Below, piece after piece: positions 35,539 through 48,217 of a stretch of 64,000 bases of DNA. Origin of the DNA: Chrysopilus asiliformis. Lineage: Eukaryota; Arthropoda; Insecta; Diptera; Rhagionidae. The notes beneath the pieces are model-generated. The model had not been told where the DNA came from. It was given only the letters and a program-made list of their open reading frames with translations, and made no database searches. The DNA lies in NCBI GenBank assembly GCA_964034945.1, contig OZ035962.1:21609530-21673529 (forward strand), written 5' to 3'. The translations under genes and the position numbers were made by a program. Position 1 is the stretch's first letter, and each line of letters starts with the position of its first letter.

Positions 35539-36848
35539 CACGGAAAAAAATCCGCATAGTAATCGTTCCTATAAAATGGTGGAAAGCGATTATAGGAGTC
35601 ATTCCACCATTTTGTAGCAAAGGCTTCCATAAATATTGGAACTAGTCCTAGTTTTGGTGGAATCATCACTATGTAAATAGGGCTGAGAGAAGAATGCCCA
35701 CATTCCAACATAAGTAGCACTCGTTCCTAGTTTGCATTGGAGACGTTGTTAATCTGAGGTGGAAACTTTACTATATTATGTATGGAATCATTCCCACTGT
35801 TTGTAGAAATGACTCCAATATCATGTAGGGCTCAGTCCTACAAAAAAAATGGAATGAATCCTAAGTTTTGTTGGACTCATTCCTATGCAAATAGGATTCA
35901 GCGAATACGATAATTCAAGTCGAATTTTTTCTTCGATTATAATTCGCACGTGGTTTGCGAACTCGGAGTGTATATAGCTTGGACCTGCCTAGTGCCACAC
36001 TCTGACATTTGTGTCGGAGAAATTTTTTAATTACGGGGTGTTTTTTTGATCGAGCTATTTGGTATCTCGAATATTTTCAAGTCCCGGACTTCTCTATCTC
36101 AAATATTCGATAACTCGAATTTTTGTTTGTCCCCTTTAGATTGGACAGAATCCAATAAAAAAAAGTCTCCAGTCCTATACAGATAGGACTTGGTGCTATA
36201 ATTATAGGAACGTGTCTTATTTCAAATTAGAATGTCGCGAATATATATAGGAGAGAATCCAATAATCAATGGAGACATTACAACGTTTTATGGGATTGAG
36301 TCCTTTACAAAAGGGAATGTCGCCATATTTTTGTCGCAACCAGTCTAACATATATAGTAATCTCTCCCATGTAACACGTTGGAGTCTTTGCCATAGTTTT
36401 GGGAATCGTTACACCAAAAGAAAAGAATACGACCACTTTTTTATTGGAATGTGTCCTAAAAAATGTGGGAGCTGTTACACCTTTTTTATAGGAATGATTC
36501 CCATATTAGGCCACTATGCCGTTTTTCCCATAAATATGGGACTGGAGCATGAGATTTTGGTGGAATGGTTCCTATATCGTCGGCTAAAAGTGAAATTGTG
36601 CTAAGTCCATTATACCAAATTTGACAGAAGAGCAATAAAAAACCTTGTTAAATCATTTTAATTTTCATTTAAAGAAAACAGAGTCTCATTTAAAGAAAAC
36701 TGAGCCCAATTTTTCTTATTTAAAGAAAATTCAGTGTTATTGAAAGAGAATTAAAACGATTTACAAGGTTTTCATTGCTCTTCTGGAAAATTATACCAAA
36801 TGGACTTAGCACAATTTCACTTTTAGCCGACGATATGTTTTTTCCGTG
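35539..36848. mobile_element. 1.3-kb non-autonomous element packed with GGAATGATTCC-like motifs
   Basis: Ends CACGGAAAAAA and TTTTTTCCGTG are inverted, between TA dinucleotides (35537-35538, 36849-36850). Inside, blocks of the form GGA-N5-TCC (GGAGTCATTCC, GGAATCATTCC, GGAATGATTCC, GGACTCATTCC, GGAATGTGTCC) recur roughly every 25-50 bp over about 1 kb. At the right side a hairpin spans 36574-36836. No transposase is encoded; a frame at 36269-36604 is a product of the repeats. Confidence 0.65.
36574..36836. repeat. Hairpin inside the 35539 element
   Basis: Arms ATATCGTCGGCTAAAAGTGA and TCACTTTTAGCCGACGATAT extend for about 85 bp each, around a middle with three copies of ATTTAAAGAAAA(C/T). 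Confidence 0.85.
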
Positions 36849-38651
36849 TAGGAGGAACTTCAATAAAAATAAAATTGATAAGGGAATGCTTGTCTGTCAA
36901 CCTTTTTCATATTTAGAATTCAACATTGCTATGATATTTTATTATATCTATCACGTTTGAATTGGGACTCATGTACTCATGCATTGAGACAGAATAGTAT
37001 AGCTCTTTTGTTTTGAGAAGGTTCATTACTTTGGAAATTCTGATATCGTTTACCGTATACAGGACTCTACTTTAAGGATCATTAATCTGAACCGAAAATC
37101 AAACGCATGGTTAGGTTGAGTAGTTTATAAAGTTGTCATTTTACCCAAGATTGTTTTTGTTATTTTTTATTAATGGTCGAAAAAAGTTACTGAGGGTTAA
37201 TCATATTTTACACCCAAATGACCTTGAAACAAAAACTACTGAAGATAGTATGTTATGTGAGGTTTTTGTATTACATATTATGATCTTTGAATTATGTATA
37301 TTGTGTAATATCGTTTTATTTTTTATGATTTTCATATCCTCAATCGTTTTGAAACTCTATAAGAAGATTATTATTTCCTGGTTACAGTTCATCGGAATGT
37401 ATTAGATATGCATAATAAGTAGGGTAATATGTTCTTGAACAGGAAACCAATATCCTAGAATTATACAACTGGTAGAAATGCACTACCACATAACGCTTAC
37501 AAAGAGAGTAATTCAAATGTAAAATTAAATTGGCCACATTTTTCTGAGAAATTTAAATTAATGTGGCCATAATTCTATATCAATTTAATGTAACTTTATA
37601 TTTAACTTTATTTTATTTGTACGTAATTTTCTGTTTTCTAAAAATAACTTTATCAGATATCCTTAATTTTCACAGCCAATTTTGTATATGTAATTTTTAT
37701 CGTATATTTTTAAATATTTGGTTTCACTTGTTAGTTAACTAGATTCAAATTTTGTAGCCTAATTTTGAAAGAATATTATTTCTTTTATTTAATAATAAAT
37801 AACAATGGATTTTTATTGTTAGTATTTTATTCAATAGTTAGCGTTAATTGTATGGAATGTGTGTACCCACCTAAATGGATTGTTCTGAACATTGCGTATG
37901 TACAGGGTGTTCTGTAACCAAAAATACAAACGCGAATTATCGGGAATTTATCCTTAAAAATCTGGCTTAATTACTGTCCTTAAATCCGATCTTACGATTT
38001 TGAGGGCTGAAAACAGCCGTTCTACAGACACTTGAGGCTCAGGTGCCGAACTGCAATTGTTTTACCAGCTTCCATCGAAGTCATGAAATAAGGGCGCGAA
38101 TTTTTTCGCCATTTTTGAATGAAGCTTAGTACCGTCGTCACACTATTACAGACCCCACCTTGTCATCAAATTGTCACGTATTTTATGGACTGTCTCAAAA
38201 TTTGGTACACGTTTTAAGATTTTTTAAAAATATTCTGTATAATCTTCTATTTTTTAACAACTGAAAAAATCCAATTAGTCGTGAATATCAGTGGGAAAAT
38301 CAATTTAAACGAAATGAAAGAATTTTTCAGCAGATTGGTTTTTTTTTCGATTTTCTTAAAGTAAAGCAAAAATGAGAAAATTGTAATTTCTCCCATAAAA
38401 GTGGGTGGTGAAAACCAATTTTTAAATAATCTACTGGAGTAAATGAGGAGAAGTTGGCGATGTCGCACAAATCATGACAAAATAAAATAAGAAAAAAATT
38501 TCCTTTAATTTACCTTAAAGGTGTTCTTTTTTTAAAATAAAGATGGAGTACAACCTCAAAGTCCATTCTTAAGCATTCTTTAGTCGTAATAACTGGCTGT
38601 GAAGTCAAAGTTTGTTTTTTGTTTTGCTTCCAGTACGTCTAAGGATTCTAA
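36849..38651. other. Gene-free region
   Basis: AT-rich DNA. Near 37905 is ACAGGGTGTTCTG, which resembles a transposon tip, but no partner end was found. No coding sequence is supported. Confidence 0.45.
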
Positions 38652-39013
38652 GTCCGGTATTACACTTGGCTTAAGTAAGCCGGCAACTTTTGGGCTTAAT
38701 AAGCCAATGTGCTTACATTTGTGGCTTAAATAAGCCAATCCTATTTGCATATGCTACACAAGTTTACATGTGTGTGTGTGGACTTTAACCATTGAAATTG
38801 CTGCTGCTCATATACTTCCCAAGATCTTTACCTGCTGACGGTTAGAACGAAAATGATTTCTGTCTACTACTTTTCCCAAACCGGTTCATACGCTTTGCAT
38901 GTATGCAGATTGTCGATAAGCCATGATTTCGAGTGGCAACTTTTCCCTCCTCAGTCGTTTCTCCCGAAAATCGGCTTAAGTAAGCCCGAAAGTTGCCGTG
39001 TGTAATACCGCGC
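38652..39013 (-). mobile_element. TTAAGCC-type MITE, copy 3 (TTA duplication)
   Basis: Inverse-oriented copy of 11190-11543. The plus strand starts GTCCGGTATTACACTTGGC and ends GCCGTGTGTAATACCGCGC. TAA (TTA on the other strand) lies on both sides. Confidence 0.8.
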
Positions 39014-39449
39014 TAAAACTGGATGGAACATTATCAGCATTGCTACCGCAGTTCGATTTACTGTGACTAGCAAAAATTTCAAAGAGAATTGAATTTACTT
39101 AAGGGCAATTTCACTTCAAGTATTCCTTATTGATTGCGAAATGGGAGTCAATAGTTAAAGAACCTTTGAAGATCTTTAAGTGGAAAATCGTATTCTAATG
39201 GAATCCGGCGAAGTTGGTGCTACTGATTTGGATTCCAATCACTTTTGAATTTCCAAACACCATCCAGCCGTTTGACGTACTATACCAAAATTTTAGGCAT
39301 CTTCGTCGTCAACAGATTTTTTATCAAGATCTTAAAGTATGGTAGAAAGTCTTTAAATTAAATCATCAGAAAAGCTGCAATGGCCATAAGGCAACATTTA
39401 AATACATATTCTGTATGAGAAAAGACCCAATTTTTATAAAATTTTGATT

Positions 39450-39830
39450 TCAGTGAAAGAGGGGAAAGGTGTATTCCAATTAGAGTTTGATGTAGGGACG
39501 AGTTATTGAAAATGTTATCAATCCATTTTTTTATAAATACATTTTGTTTTCATATTTTTTTCGATACGACTACCCGTTTTCGAGAAAATTATAAAAAGTT
39601 ATTTCATTTGTATAGGGGAGGAGGGAAAGAATTGTCCTTCCCTTAGTCTCACTTTTTCGAAAACCTTATTTCTGCAAAATTTCAGGTTGCTCACTCAATC
39701 CTTTTGAAAGTTATCGTGTTCAAGGACAGACAGATGACCGGCTGGACAGTTGTACGAGTAAATAATTTTTTTTCTTCGACGATTGGTTTAGTGCGTTATA
39801 AATGATATACTAAATCTAGTAACGAGTTTC
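39450..39830 (+). repeat. Interspersed repeat with GACA core, diverged copy
   Basis: Contains CCAATTAGAGTTTGATGTAG, TCATTTGTATAGGGGAGG, AAAATTTCAGGTTGCTCAC, GGACAGACAGATGACC and GCGTTATAAATGATATACTA, the same order as 21395 but heavily diverged. Confidence 0.55.
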
Positions 39831-41334
39831 CCCTAGTTTTAATGAACGTATTAAAAGTAATGAAGTATTTTCATAGATCTGATCAACGAAATTTTTCTCG
39901 GGAAATGTTTGTAGAGAAAATTAAGAGGTCCAAAAGTTTCATGAATGCAATACTTTATTATACTTCGCATAAGAAAGTAAAAATGATTTGTACTACACAG
40001 AAAATGATAATGAGTTTACAGACATTTTTGGAATACAAATATCAACAGTTTTAACAAATGCCAAGAATATTCAAAATAAATCGACAATCCGCTGAGTATA
40101 ATGAAATCATATTTGACTTTAAGAGTTTTGGAATCCTGGCTGAGGAATTTTAAACAAGAATGTCGAGACAGTTTATCTAGCTTTTCATCAATTTGGGAGC
40201 GAAAACACTTTTAGATGGTGTTTTTATTTATTAATTGACTGCCTCACGATGTCAAATAAACAATGAGAAAGTTAAACTTTGCTTAAAATTTCCTTCAAAG
40301 AGTTTGATAAGTCTTCAAATACAGAAATGTGAACAGAGTTGTTTGGATAAATTTCCTTCAGCGTGTGAATGTGTAATATCGACAGTTTAGTGGATTCTAT
40401 CCAGAGTAACCTTCAGAAATCTCCTCCAAAGTTGAAACTTTACCAGCCTGAGGAATTAATATTAATTCTATTTAGTTCTTGATTGCGGGATTAGGCACTT
40501 GTTGGGTGTGGAACTGAGCCCTGTAAACGAACACTCATCATCAGAGAAATCACCATTCCTTAAAGAATGGATAGTCGAGAACGTAAATACTGAAGTCAAA
40601 ATAGAAATCTGGATGTCTGAGCCTTTAAATGGAAGTACGATTGCAAAAAGGGGTTGATTTTCATGTTTGGTGTTGGCAATTAATTAACAAAATCCTAAGT
40701 TGAGCGTCTAAATTTTCTTTTGCTTTGGTGCCTATCTGATGCGTGCTTGGTTGCGTTTTAAGTATTTTCGATGATGTGCTGCTGGGAGCACGTTCCTGGA
40801 AACTTCGAAAATTACCAAAAAACAAAATGTAATATTAGGCGTCGGAAATTACATTTGCATAAGTTTCACGGCAATTTCTATTCAATATTTCGACACATTA
40901 ACATTTTGGAGATTAACTTTAATCATTGCGGTAAGACTTTAATAATCGCAATGTGCGTTGAGAATATAGAAAGATATGGAAAACCAGGACTTGTCTAAAT
41001 TGTGGCATTTAAATATTAAGTTTATAAAAGATGTATATATATTTTCATAAAAGGTACCTGTAAGATGTTGTGAAATTTTAAACTGTTTTTTGAAATTTTA
41101 ACTGTTTTTTTTACATACAAGCGCATAGTTTCTGATAAATTTTCAAAAACATATTTTAAAAGAAATTGTATGGGAGGTATCCGTTATAGCTACCAAAAGT
41201 TGATAGAAAACTACAATTTTTGTAAAACTTATTTACAAAAAATTTCAAGTCGCTAGGTCAACGCGTTCTCGACGGACAGACCGACAGACAGGTGCCCAGA
41301 TATTCTCATAATTTTACCTGAAGCGGATTTCATA
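39831..41334. other. Gene-free region
   Basis: Non-coding AT-rich DNA. A piece at 39890-39985 matches the right end of the 16090 element. A fragment of the GACA repeat lies near 41165-41305 (AAATTTCAAGTCGCTAGGTC, GACGGACAGACCGACAGACA). Confidence 0.45.
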
Positions 41335-41608
41335 GACTGTGTTTACATTGGGATTCACTTTGAGGCGGCACGTCTTTCCTCATTTTTCTGCCGTGTGCAC
41401 ACGGTTTGCTTTATCTGGATTCATAAACCGGTTTCATCAACAAATCTAAACGACAGGTTTCAACGACCAGACTCAAAAACCGGTTTGCGACAGATAATTT
41501 TAAGTGAATCTAAACTTCGTTCGCTCTTTTTGGTTTCCCTCCCCACTGCGTCCCTCACCCTCACGAATGACGTGCCGCCTCAAAGTGAGTACTAATGTAA
41601 ACACAGTC
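41335..41608 (-). mobile_element. MITE with GAGGCGGCACGTC ends (ATA flanks)
   Basis: Inverted ends of about 40 bp, GACTGTGTTTACATT then CACTTTGAGGCGGCACGTC, with ATA on both sides. The interior, read on the minus strand, matches the left arm of the interrupted copy at 48070-48951 over more than 100 bp. Confidence 0.75.
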
Positions 41609-41639
41609 ATACTGATCAGAAATTGCAAAGATTAACAAT

Positions 41640-42240
41640 CGAACAACGTGTTAAAGTTTTTTGAAGCGTATTATGAAAATTTTTGGTCAGCACAATGGTG
41701 CCATGATAACCACCTTTTTTTGATTTGAATGAGCCGGTTCATATTGGTTGAAATAGTCCGCCTAATTCTGACAGCAACTTGCAACATTTAGGCAAGTTGG
41801 GCTCAGTCCCACTTTCTCACCTTGCCTAAATGTTGCAAGTTTCTGTCAGAATAAGGCGGACTATTTCAATCAATTTGAACATGGTCAATCGGATGCTATG
41901 GTTGTCAATTATTTGTGGTTTCAACTGGACGACACTGCCAATGCAACAATGGTTTTATTGAATGAAAAGTTGCCAGGTCGCATCATCTCATCTCTAGTAA
42001 AACAGCGAAGTCAATTGGCGACCAAGATCATACGATTTGACGCTTTTGGACTTCTTCTTTTGGGGTTATCTCAAGAGTAAGGTATGCCAACAAGCCAACC
42101 ACATTTCAAAAGCTGAAGGATGAGATAATAAGGCATATTCATGGGATCTAGGAGCAATTATGCGATATACATTTGAGCGATATTATCTTTCACACATAGT
42201 TGCCATGTGCCAGATAACATGATTCAATAAAGAAATTTAA
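41640..42240 (+). pseudogene. Decayed DUF4817/mariner-type transposase, split by a palindrome
   Basis: The N-terminus survives as LTIEQRVKV then EAYYEN near 41641-41685. After a 147-bp palindrome, the C-terminal half resumes near 41910 with LWFQLDDTANATMVLLNEKL then PGRIIS, followed in another frame by KVYANKPTTFQKLKDEIIRHIHGI-like sequence (shorter blocks: ANKPTTFQKLKDEII). The middle and the reading frame are lost. It is related to, but not a direct copy of, the element at 7594. Confidence 0.65.
41735..41881. repeat. Long palindrome inserted in a transposase remnant
   Basis: Arms contain TTGAAATAGTCCGCCT, TTCTGACAG and CAACATTTAGGCAAG, with the reverse complement in mirrored order around a centre near TGGGCTCAGTCCCACTT. 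The arms are about 60-70 bp and nearly perfect. Confidence 0.85.
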
Positions 42241-42323
42241 AAAAAATTTAACAAATAACCTTGTCTTATTTTCTGTTAACATCGGCCCAAGCCATTGAAA
42301 CACCCCGCATAAGTAAATTCATA

Positions 42324-42595
42324 CACTCAGAAAAATGGAGGCTAACTCGACGACCTACATACGGCGTAATTGGCCTCGGGCAGGCGCGCGTTCGCCTGCA
42401 TGTGGGCAAGTAAAACTGAGTTGACCTGTGGTCGGAGAAATTCTGAAATTAAGCCACCAGCAGGTGAAGTAGGGCATTGGGAGCTGCATGAGTTGACCTT
42501 AGATAGGTTAACTCTGACCGCTAGCTGGCTTACAGAAACCTCTGTAAGGTCAGAGTTAACCTGACAAAAAGTTGAGCTGAACATTTTTCTGAGTG
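42324..42595 (+). mobile_element. CACTCAGAAAAATG MITE, intact copy (TA duplication)
   Basis: Ends CACTCAGAAAAATGGAGG and ACATTTTTCTGAGTG between TA dinucleotides. A region of about 240 bp is nearly identical to the interrupted copy at 14675 and includes an internal hairpin around CTGACC/GGTCAG. Short frames through it are not genes. Confidence 0.85.
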
Positions 42596-43891
42596 TATAG
42601 CTGCAAAAAGTGAAATTCTTTGTGTAATTGTTTCTTTTTAAAATACATCACTAGATATATTTTCGCTGCATAAAATATAAAAAAAGATAATTTCATGATG
42701 GAAAAAAGTAACATACTCTAAAGTACACGGTATATATTATTCCGTATATACCATTGATAGCTTTTAAGTGCATCACTTTACATGAACGATTTTCTTTCAG
42801 TTAAAAAATGTTCTCAATAAGATTTTATACTATGCTGCAGGTGATGACGGTATTTGCATTACATACTTTCAAAGCAGAATTTTTCCAGTGGTGAAGAAAA
42901 ATATTTTTTCTTATGATGAAAGACACCTTATTAGGTACTTCGGGAAGTCTTGAAAAAGAGTATTTCAAAAACCTATGGCGCTTTAAATAAGCTGTAAATA
43001 AAATGTAAATTTTTGTTTACTTGGAAAATATTATATTTTAAATATAAACCTTGGCACTTTTCGTTGTGAATTTTAAATTGAACCAGAATTTAATTTAAAC
43101 GATATTTTACACTAAGTGAAAAAAAAATTAAATTCAATTTTTAATGTTTCTGAAATTTATTCCTATTTATGAAATAATTTTTATTTAAAAACCAATTGAA
43201 ATATTTTTTATCTTCTACCAAACCAGTTCAACATAAAGAAAAATCTTTAAGTTCTTTGAATTATAAAATAATATGGGAATATTAAGTTTATTGCCATGTC
43301 AACAAAAACGTTTTTTATAAAAGCAATAAATTTACACTTGATCAAACTATCTCAATATTTTCTTTTGAAGTTATTTATTTGACCGAAATTAAGCGGATAT
43401 AAATGAACAACAGAAAAAGGATACAAAAAGAAATGAAAAAGTTGATGAAAAAGAAAAAGAAGATATTTTTATAACCTCGACATTAAAAGAAAATTCTCTT
43501 GTCAGCAGATTACATAATTGAGCTCTTGTTGTTATAAAATATTTTTATGTTATTGAATTAACTAGACAGACTAGAATATTCTTTTTGCGAAAAGAATGCA
43601 ATCATGAAAAAAAAAAATTTAATCGTATATAGAACATTTTCTTCTATTTGGTTTGATGTCTGGAACAAGATCACTTTTTACTTTGGGAGTAAAAATATAA
43701 AAATTGCAGCTTACAACACTTTAATTTTACAATCGAATTTTCTTTTATCTTCTTCCGGCCATTAATTGGTATAGACAACAAACACCAGCTATAAGTATTT
43801 AAATTACACTCAACTCTTTTTTCACTCGGATTTTTTTTACACGAATTTGAAGTTACACGGTTCAAAACAAGTTCGAAATTTTTTTTATCTA
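42596..43891. other. Gene-free AT-rich region
   Basis: No coding, RNA or repeat structure stands out. Confidence 0.45.
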
Positions 43892-44162
43892 CACTCAGAA
43901 AAATGTCCAGGTCAACTTTTTGTCAGGTTAACTCTGACCTTACAGAGGTTTCTGTAAGCCAGCTAGTGGTCAGAGTTAACCTATCTAAGGTCAACTCGTG
44001 CAGATCCCAATGCCCTACTTCACCTGCTGGTAGCTTAATTTTAGAATTTCTCCGACACAGGTCAACTCAGTTTTACTTGCCCACATGCAGGCGAACGCGC
44101 GCCTGCCCGAGGCCAATTACGCCGTATGTAGGTCGTCGAGTTAGCCTCCATTTTACTGAGTG
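43892..44162 (-). mobile_element. CACTCAGAAAAATG MITE, inverse copy (TA duplication)
   Basis: Inverse orientation of 42324-42595; the plus strand starts CACTCAGAAAAATGTCCAGG and ends CTCCATTTTACTGAGTG, with TA on both sides. The 3' tip has lost one A. Confidence 0.85.
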
Positions 44163-46938
44163 TATTGTAAAGGGTTCAATCATTGGCCGTTGTTTATATT
44201 TCCTTTTTACAACCCCGATAAACATCAAAGTGGAAATGTGGAAGATTTTTTACTGCTGTAATCCGGGTGAATCTTAAACAACCGTAAAATTATAAGCGAA
44301 CTTTTTTTTTATCAACATCAAAAATGTTTGATGAGATTTTAAGAAATTGTCAATTACTCACAAGGGGCAATGTTTTCTATAAAACAATAAACAAATCTTG
44401 ATATAATAAAATTGTAAGTGAAGGAAACCTAAAAGAATTCAAGCGTGAATATGAACAAAGTGTGAAAAAACGAAAATGATTCTCAATGTTCGTATGGAGT
44501 TTCAAATAAAATTTATCCACATAATTGAGGACAATAGCGTGACCAAGCGCCATAGCCCCTGGCAGAGCAGTAGGCTATTTTTAGGGGATGGCATTCACAT
44601 TTGGAGGGTATCCCCATAATGGAACAGTGTCAGCGAAAATGAAACTGTTCTGCTGCCCTTTTTAACCAAGAATCTTTAAGGGAATCAGTGATCCAGACGT
44701 CCTGACAACTTCCATCCAAATTTACTCAGTGAGATTTTTCTCGTGCAAAGAGTGCAAAAAACTGTGTTATCAGCAGTACAAATATCCCGAAGCTAAAAGG
44801 GATGAGATAAAGCATGACTGATAAAAGGCTCGAAACAAAAAAAAACGTCCCTAATTTTAGAGAAGAATGGAAAAGCTACTTTGGACCATAAAATGAGAAA
44901 ATGGACCTACAGAAATTGTTTAAGGGGATAGGATCGATGATAGCGTTAAAATGTTGACAATGGGGGGAAAATCTGTATAATAATATGGCTTCTGTAAACC
45001 TCTGGACTAAAACTTTCTCGTAAAATATACAAATAAATGTATACGGAAATTGTGTGAAAGGACGTCGTCCTTTTTACAGATTCGTACTATCGTATAGCAT
45101 TGTTTTTCCCTCAGTGTTTACTTTTGTGTTATTGATTCGTGTTTAGAAAGTGTTTTTGAATACGAAAAAAATATATGGCACAATTTTTCTCCAGAATGTT
45201 GCAGATAAAAACGTTTTCATTCATATCTGTGTGGGTAAAAAGTAATATCTTTGAACAGTGACTTCTAGGGTTTTAATGTTTTACGCGTCGAGGCTAAATA
45301 AAAAAGTAATTTAAAAATGTTGATGTCATTAATTTAGATTAATTGAAAAATAAATATCTTGTTTTAAATTATAAAATTCGGATACTTCCCATGGAAAATT
45401 GCTTTCTTGTTTCAAAATTCAAGTATAGTGGAACCTCGGTTCTTGAATATAATTCATTCTTCACAGCGTTCTTAAACAGAGGCTTTCACAAATCGAAACA
45501 GTTTTCCCATACAATAAAATGTGAAATGATTGAATCCAGAAATATTTCCATATCAATATTTCACAACTTATAGGGCTTATCTATTTATTAATTGGTTTGT
45601 GGGTATGTCGATCTGTCTCTCTGTTTGCTTATAACTCCAAAACCCTGAAATCGAGCTGGATGAAACTTTCCGGTAAGTTTATTGGATAATATATTGAAAA
45701 AAGTTTTTAACAGTTTTTAAATTTTTTTTTATTTTATTCTTTTTAGTCATTTGCATTGAATTAGTATGACTAAAAATTCAAAATGACGTCTGACTTTCGT
45801 CACGTATGTATACTTTTTAGTCTTTGAATATATCCTTACCTCTGAGATATCCTTATGGACTTTTTGACTTCAGAATCGGATTCAGCGACCCCAAAAACAC
45901 CCTGATTATATTTTTTCGGAAAATTTGAGGAAATGGATAATCACGTTATCTTTACAGGACCATCCACTATATTTACAAGGACGAAAACTTTGTATTCTCA
46001 TCCGAGTCACATATGTGTTCAATCGGATGAGTGGAAGTGGGTCAAAATTAAATTGCCAGAATGCATGATCAAATGAAACTTTCAGCGATTGTTTATATTA
46101 TGAAAGCGAGTTTGATCATAATTTTCAACTTTTTGGCAACGATATGGTTAAAAATTTAAAAAATGCGCGTTTAACGAGTACAGATATAAATCGAAAAAAA
46201 AGCACGTCTTAAAAGTAATAAAGTATTTTCATAGATCTGATGAATAAATGTTTTCTGAGTGCAAGAGTAATTTGAATAACTTACTTCTTTCTGTGGATAA
46301 TTGGTTTTTTAATATAATTAAATGTTGATTTTACTCTTGCCTCCATGTCCTTTTTTTTTGTCAAAATAAAATCTTCTAAAAGCGATTTTTTTAAAATATG
46401 ATTATTTTTCGGTCTTCAATTAACAGAAATTTAATTCACACTTCGAATAACTTGTTGTCTAATAAAAAGAGTATAGCGTAATGGTTTTGTGTGGAAAAAT
46501 GCTACCACATTTAGTAAAATAAACATTTTATTAATAATTGTAAATATGTACATCACGTTGCGCTCAACTAGTGATAAAATCAATTAGATTGATGATAGAA
46601 GATTGAGTATTTTCACCATTATTGATTTGGCCATAGAGCATGTCAAAAAATATTACGAGTTTTCCTGCTCACGTCCGCATGCTGTCCTAGAAATTTCCGT
46701 GTAAATTAGTCACATACCAGTCCATTAAACACCATATCAAGCCTGAGACGTTTTTCTTGATGTTTCTAAGCGAGGGCGTACACGGAGCAACTTTCGGTCA
46801 TCAGCATGCCGCAACTTCACCAAATTGTAGGAAAGAAACGAGTGCGGCAAGAGGGGAAAATTCGCCACTCGAAAAGTGTTCTTCTCGTCTTCTTTTACGC
46901 ACACAAACGAAGTCGCTCGTGTAGCACGTCAGCATGCA
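44163..46938. other. Gene-free region with an old repeat copy
   Basis: Non-coding. 45780-46060 is the inverse copy of the repeat at 30165. A CTGTCTCTCTG block lies near 45615. The left part of the duplicated 46939 segment begins after a CGTACACGG-containing sequence near 46770. Confidence 0.45.
45780..46060 (-). repeat. Old interspersed repeat, copy 2
   Basis: Inverse copy of 30165-30480, sharing CAAAATGACGTCTGACTTTC, TGAGATATCCTTATGGACT and AAGTGGGTCAA blocks. Confidence 0.6.
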
Positions 46939-47102
46939 TGTGTGCGTAATTTCATTGAGGCAGTCGGTGCTTAGCCACCGACTCGTAAACATTTCCCAAA
47001 TAAACAAAAATTGAATGCAAATAATGAAATCCCAAGTTCAGGTAGTTTTATTTTTCAGGTAGGTAGGAAAGGGTAAATGCCATAACAAATTACCAGTCCT
47101 TA

Positions 47103-47736
47103 AGGCTCAACTATGATGGACATAAGAACGCATATGTAGCTGCATATGTCATTTCCAGAATAAGAAAGTCAATGTTATTACCCACAATAGGCATATGTCA
47201 AGAGTGTTGCCACTTTCAAACCTTCGTTAAACATTCGTTAAGCATGAATAATTCGACACAAATGGAACTGGCATATGTAAATAATGAACATAACCTAAAA
47301 TTTTTCCAAAAAGGGACTCAAGCAGGACAACAGATAGTCAAAGACATTTGTGGTCATTCTCGTGTGAATAAAAAATTGATCCGGATCAAGCCTTTTTATT
47401 TTCAAGAAGGTGACTACGTAGTATCCGTGCGTTTTCCTGTCGCGATTGATTTCTCGTACATCACATGAACGCTTCTTTCTGTCGTATCCATCCAGTTCAT
47501 CTTTCAGGTCACTTAATTCTTTTAAGCACTTCACAATTTCAAATATTTCTTTAATTTTTTTCAATTCACTCATTTTTTCCTTCAACTTTGTCAATTACTA
47601 TCGAGAAGAATTTGACTTTACTTATGTCAGTCTATGCCTATTATGGTTAGCTTTTATGTTGACAGCTATGCATGTCAACATTCGTTGAGAATTTGACATT
47701 TACATATGCGTTCTTATGTCCATCATAGTTAGGCCT
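47103..47736 (-). mobile_element. Harbinger element remnant with TTA duplication, nested in a repeat
   Basis: Ends AGGCTCAACTATGATGGAC and (inverted) AGGCCTAACTATGATGGAC continue through ATAAGAACGCATATGTA. TTA lies on both sides. The second copy of the host segment (48604) reads CCTTATTC without insertion. The interior has a transposase N-terminal fragment. Confidence 0.88.
47295..47594 (-). pseudogene. HARBI1-like transposase, N-terminal fragment
   Basis: A 99-codon frame: a lysine-rich helical start (KLKEKMSELKKIKEIFEIVK), then LDPDQFFIHTRMTTNVFDYL and LSCLSPFLEKF, the pattern D-x3-FF-x3-RM-x4-FDYLL-x4-P that opens HARBI1-type transposases. It ends there, so the DDE nuclease is missing. 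Confidence 0.65.
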
Positions 47737-48217
47737 TTATTCTTCTATTGTTGGCAGTTTCTATTGTGGCCATTGATGTTGCCTCGGTGCTAGCTAGAAA
47801 GGGAATGAGCTGGAAATACAACACATATATGAGAACCACACACGCATGAGCGATCGCTTGTTGTACACAAGTTTTTCCTACTAAAAAGTGAAGAAGCGTG
47901 TACGTCGGAAAGGCATTTTGAGGACCAAAAGTTGCCGCGACGAGTTGGACCGTGTGCGTTCGCACTAAAAGAATTTAGTAGTTTCATATTTGTTGTAATG
48001 GGATTTCAAAATGTTTTTGTCTTTGGTGATTTTTGATTGCACTCTTGAAGTTTCGTAAGTGCCTGTCTACACGAAGATTCACTTTGAGGCGGCACGCCAT
48101 TCGTGACGGTGAGAGACGCAGTGGGGAGGGAAACCAAAAAGAGCGAACGAAGTTTAGATTCACTTAAAATTATCGGTTGCAAACCGGTTTTTGAGTCTGG
48201 TCGTTGTGTCTTTCTGT

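Larger units (their letters stand above)
46939..47797 (+). repeat. Duplicated segment, copy 1, with a nested Harbinger element
   Basis: Sequence from TGTGTGCGTAATTTCATTGA through GAAAGGGTAAATGCCATAAC to GATGTTGCCTCGGTGC recurs at 48218-48662. In this copy a 634-bp element (47103-47736) interrupts it after CCAGTCCTTA. The duplicated block includes the short palindrome GTCGGTGCTTAGCCACCGAC. Confidence 0.8.

Noticed and set aside
36269..36604. 111-codon frame in the 35539 element
   Set aside because: It reads through the repeated GGAATG-TCC blocks and has no recognisable domain.
41395..41595. 66-codon frame with proline/serine-rich protein
   Set aside because: Entirely inside the 41335 MITE and not conserved in the 48070 copy.
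42342..42584. 80-codon frames through the CACTCAGAAAAATG MITE (also at 14693-14933 and 43903-44277)
   Set aside because: Both strands are open because of the internal inverted repeats; no protein family match and the element is too short for an autonomous transposon.
45343..45573. 76-codon plus-strand frame
   Set aside because: No similarity to known proteins and no supporting splice or polyadenylation context.
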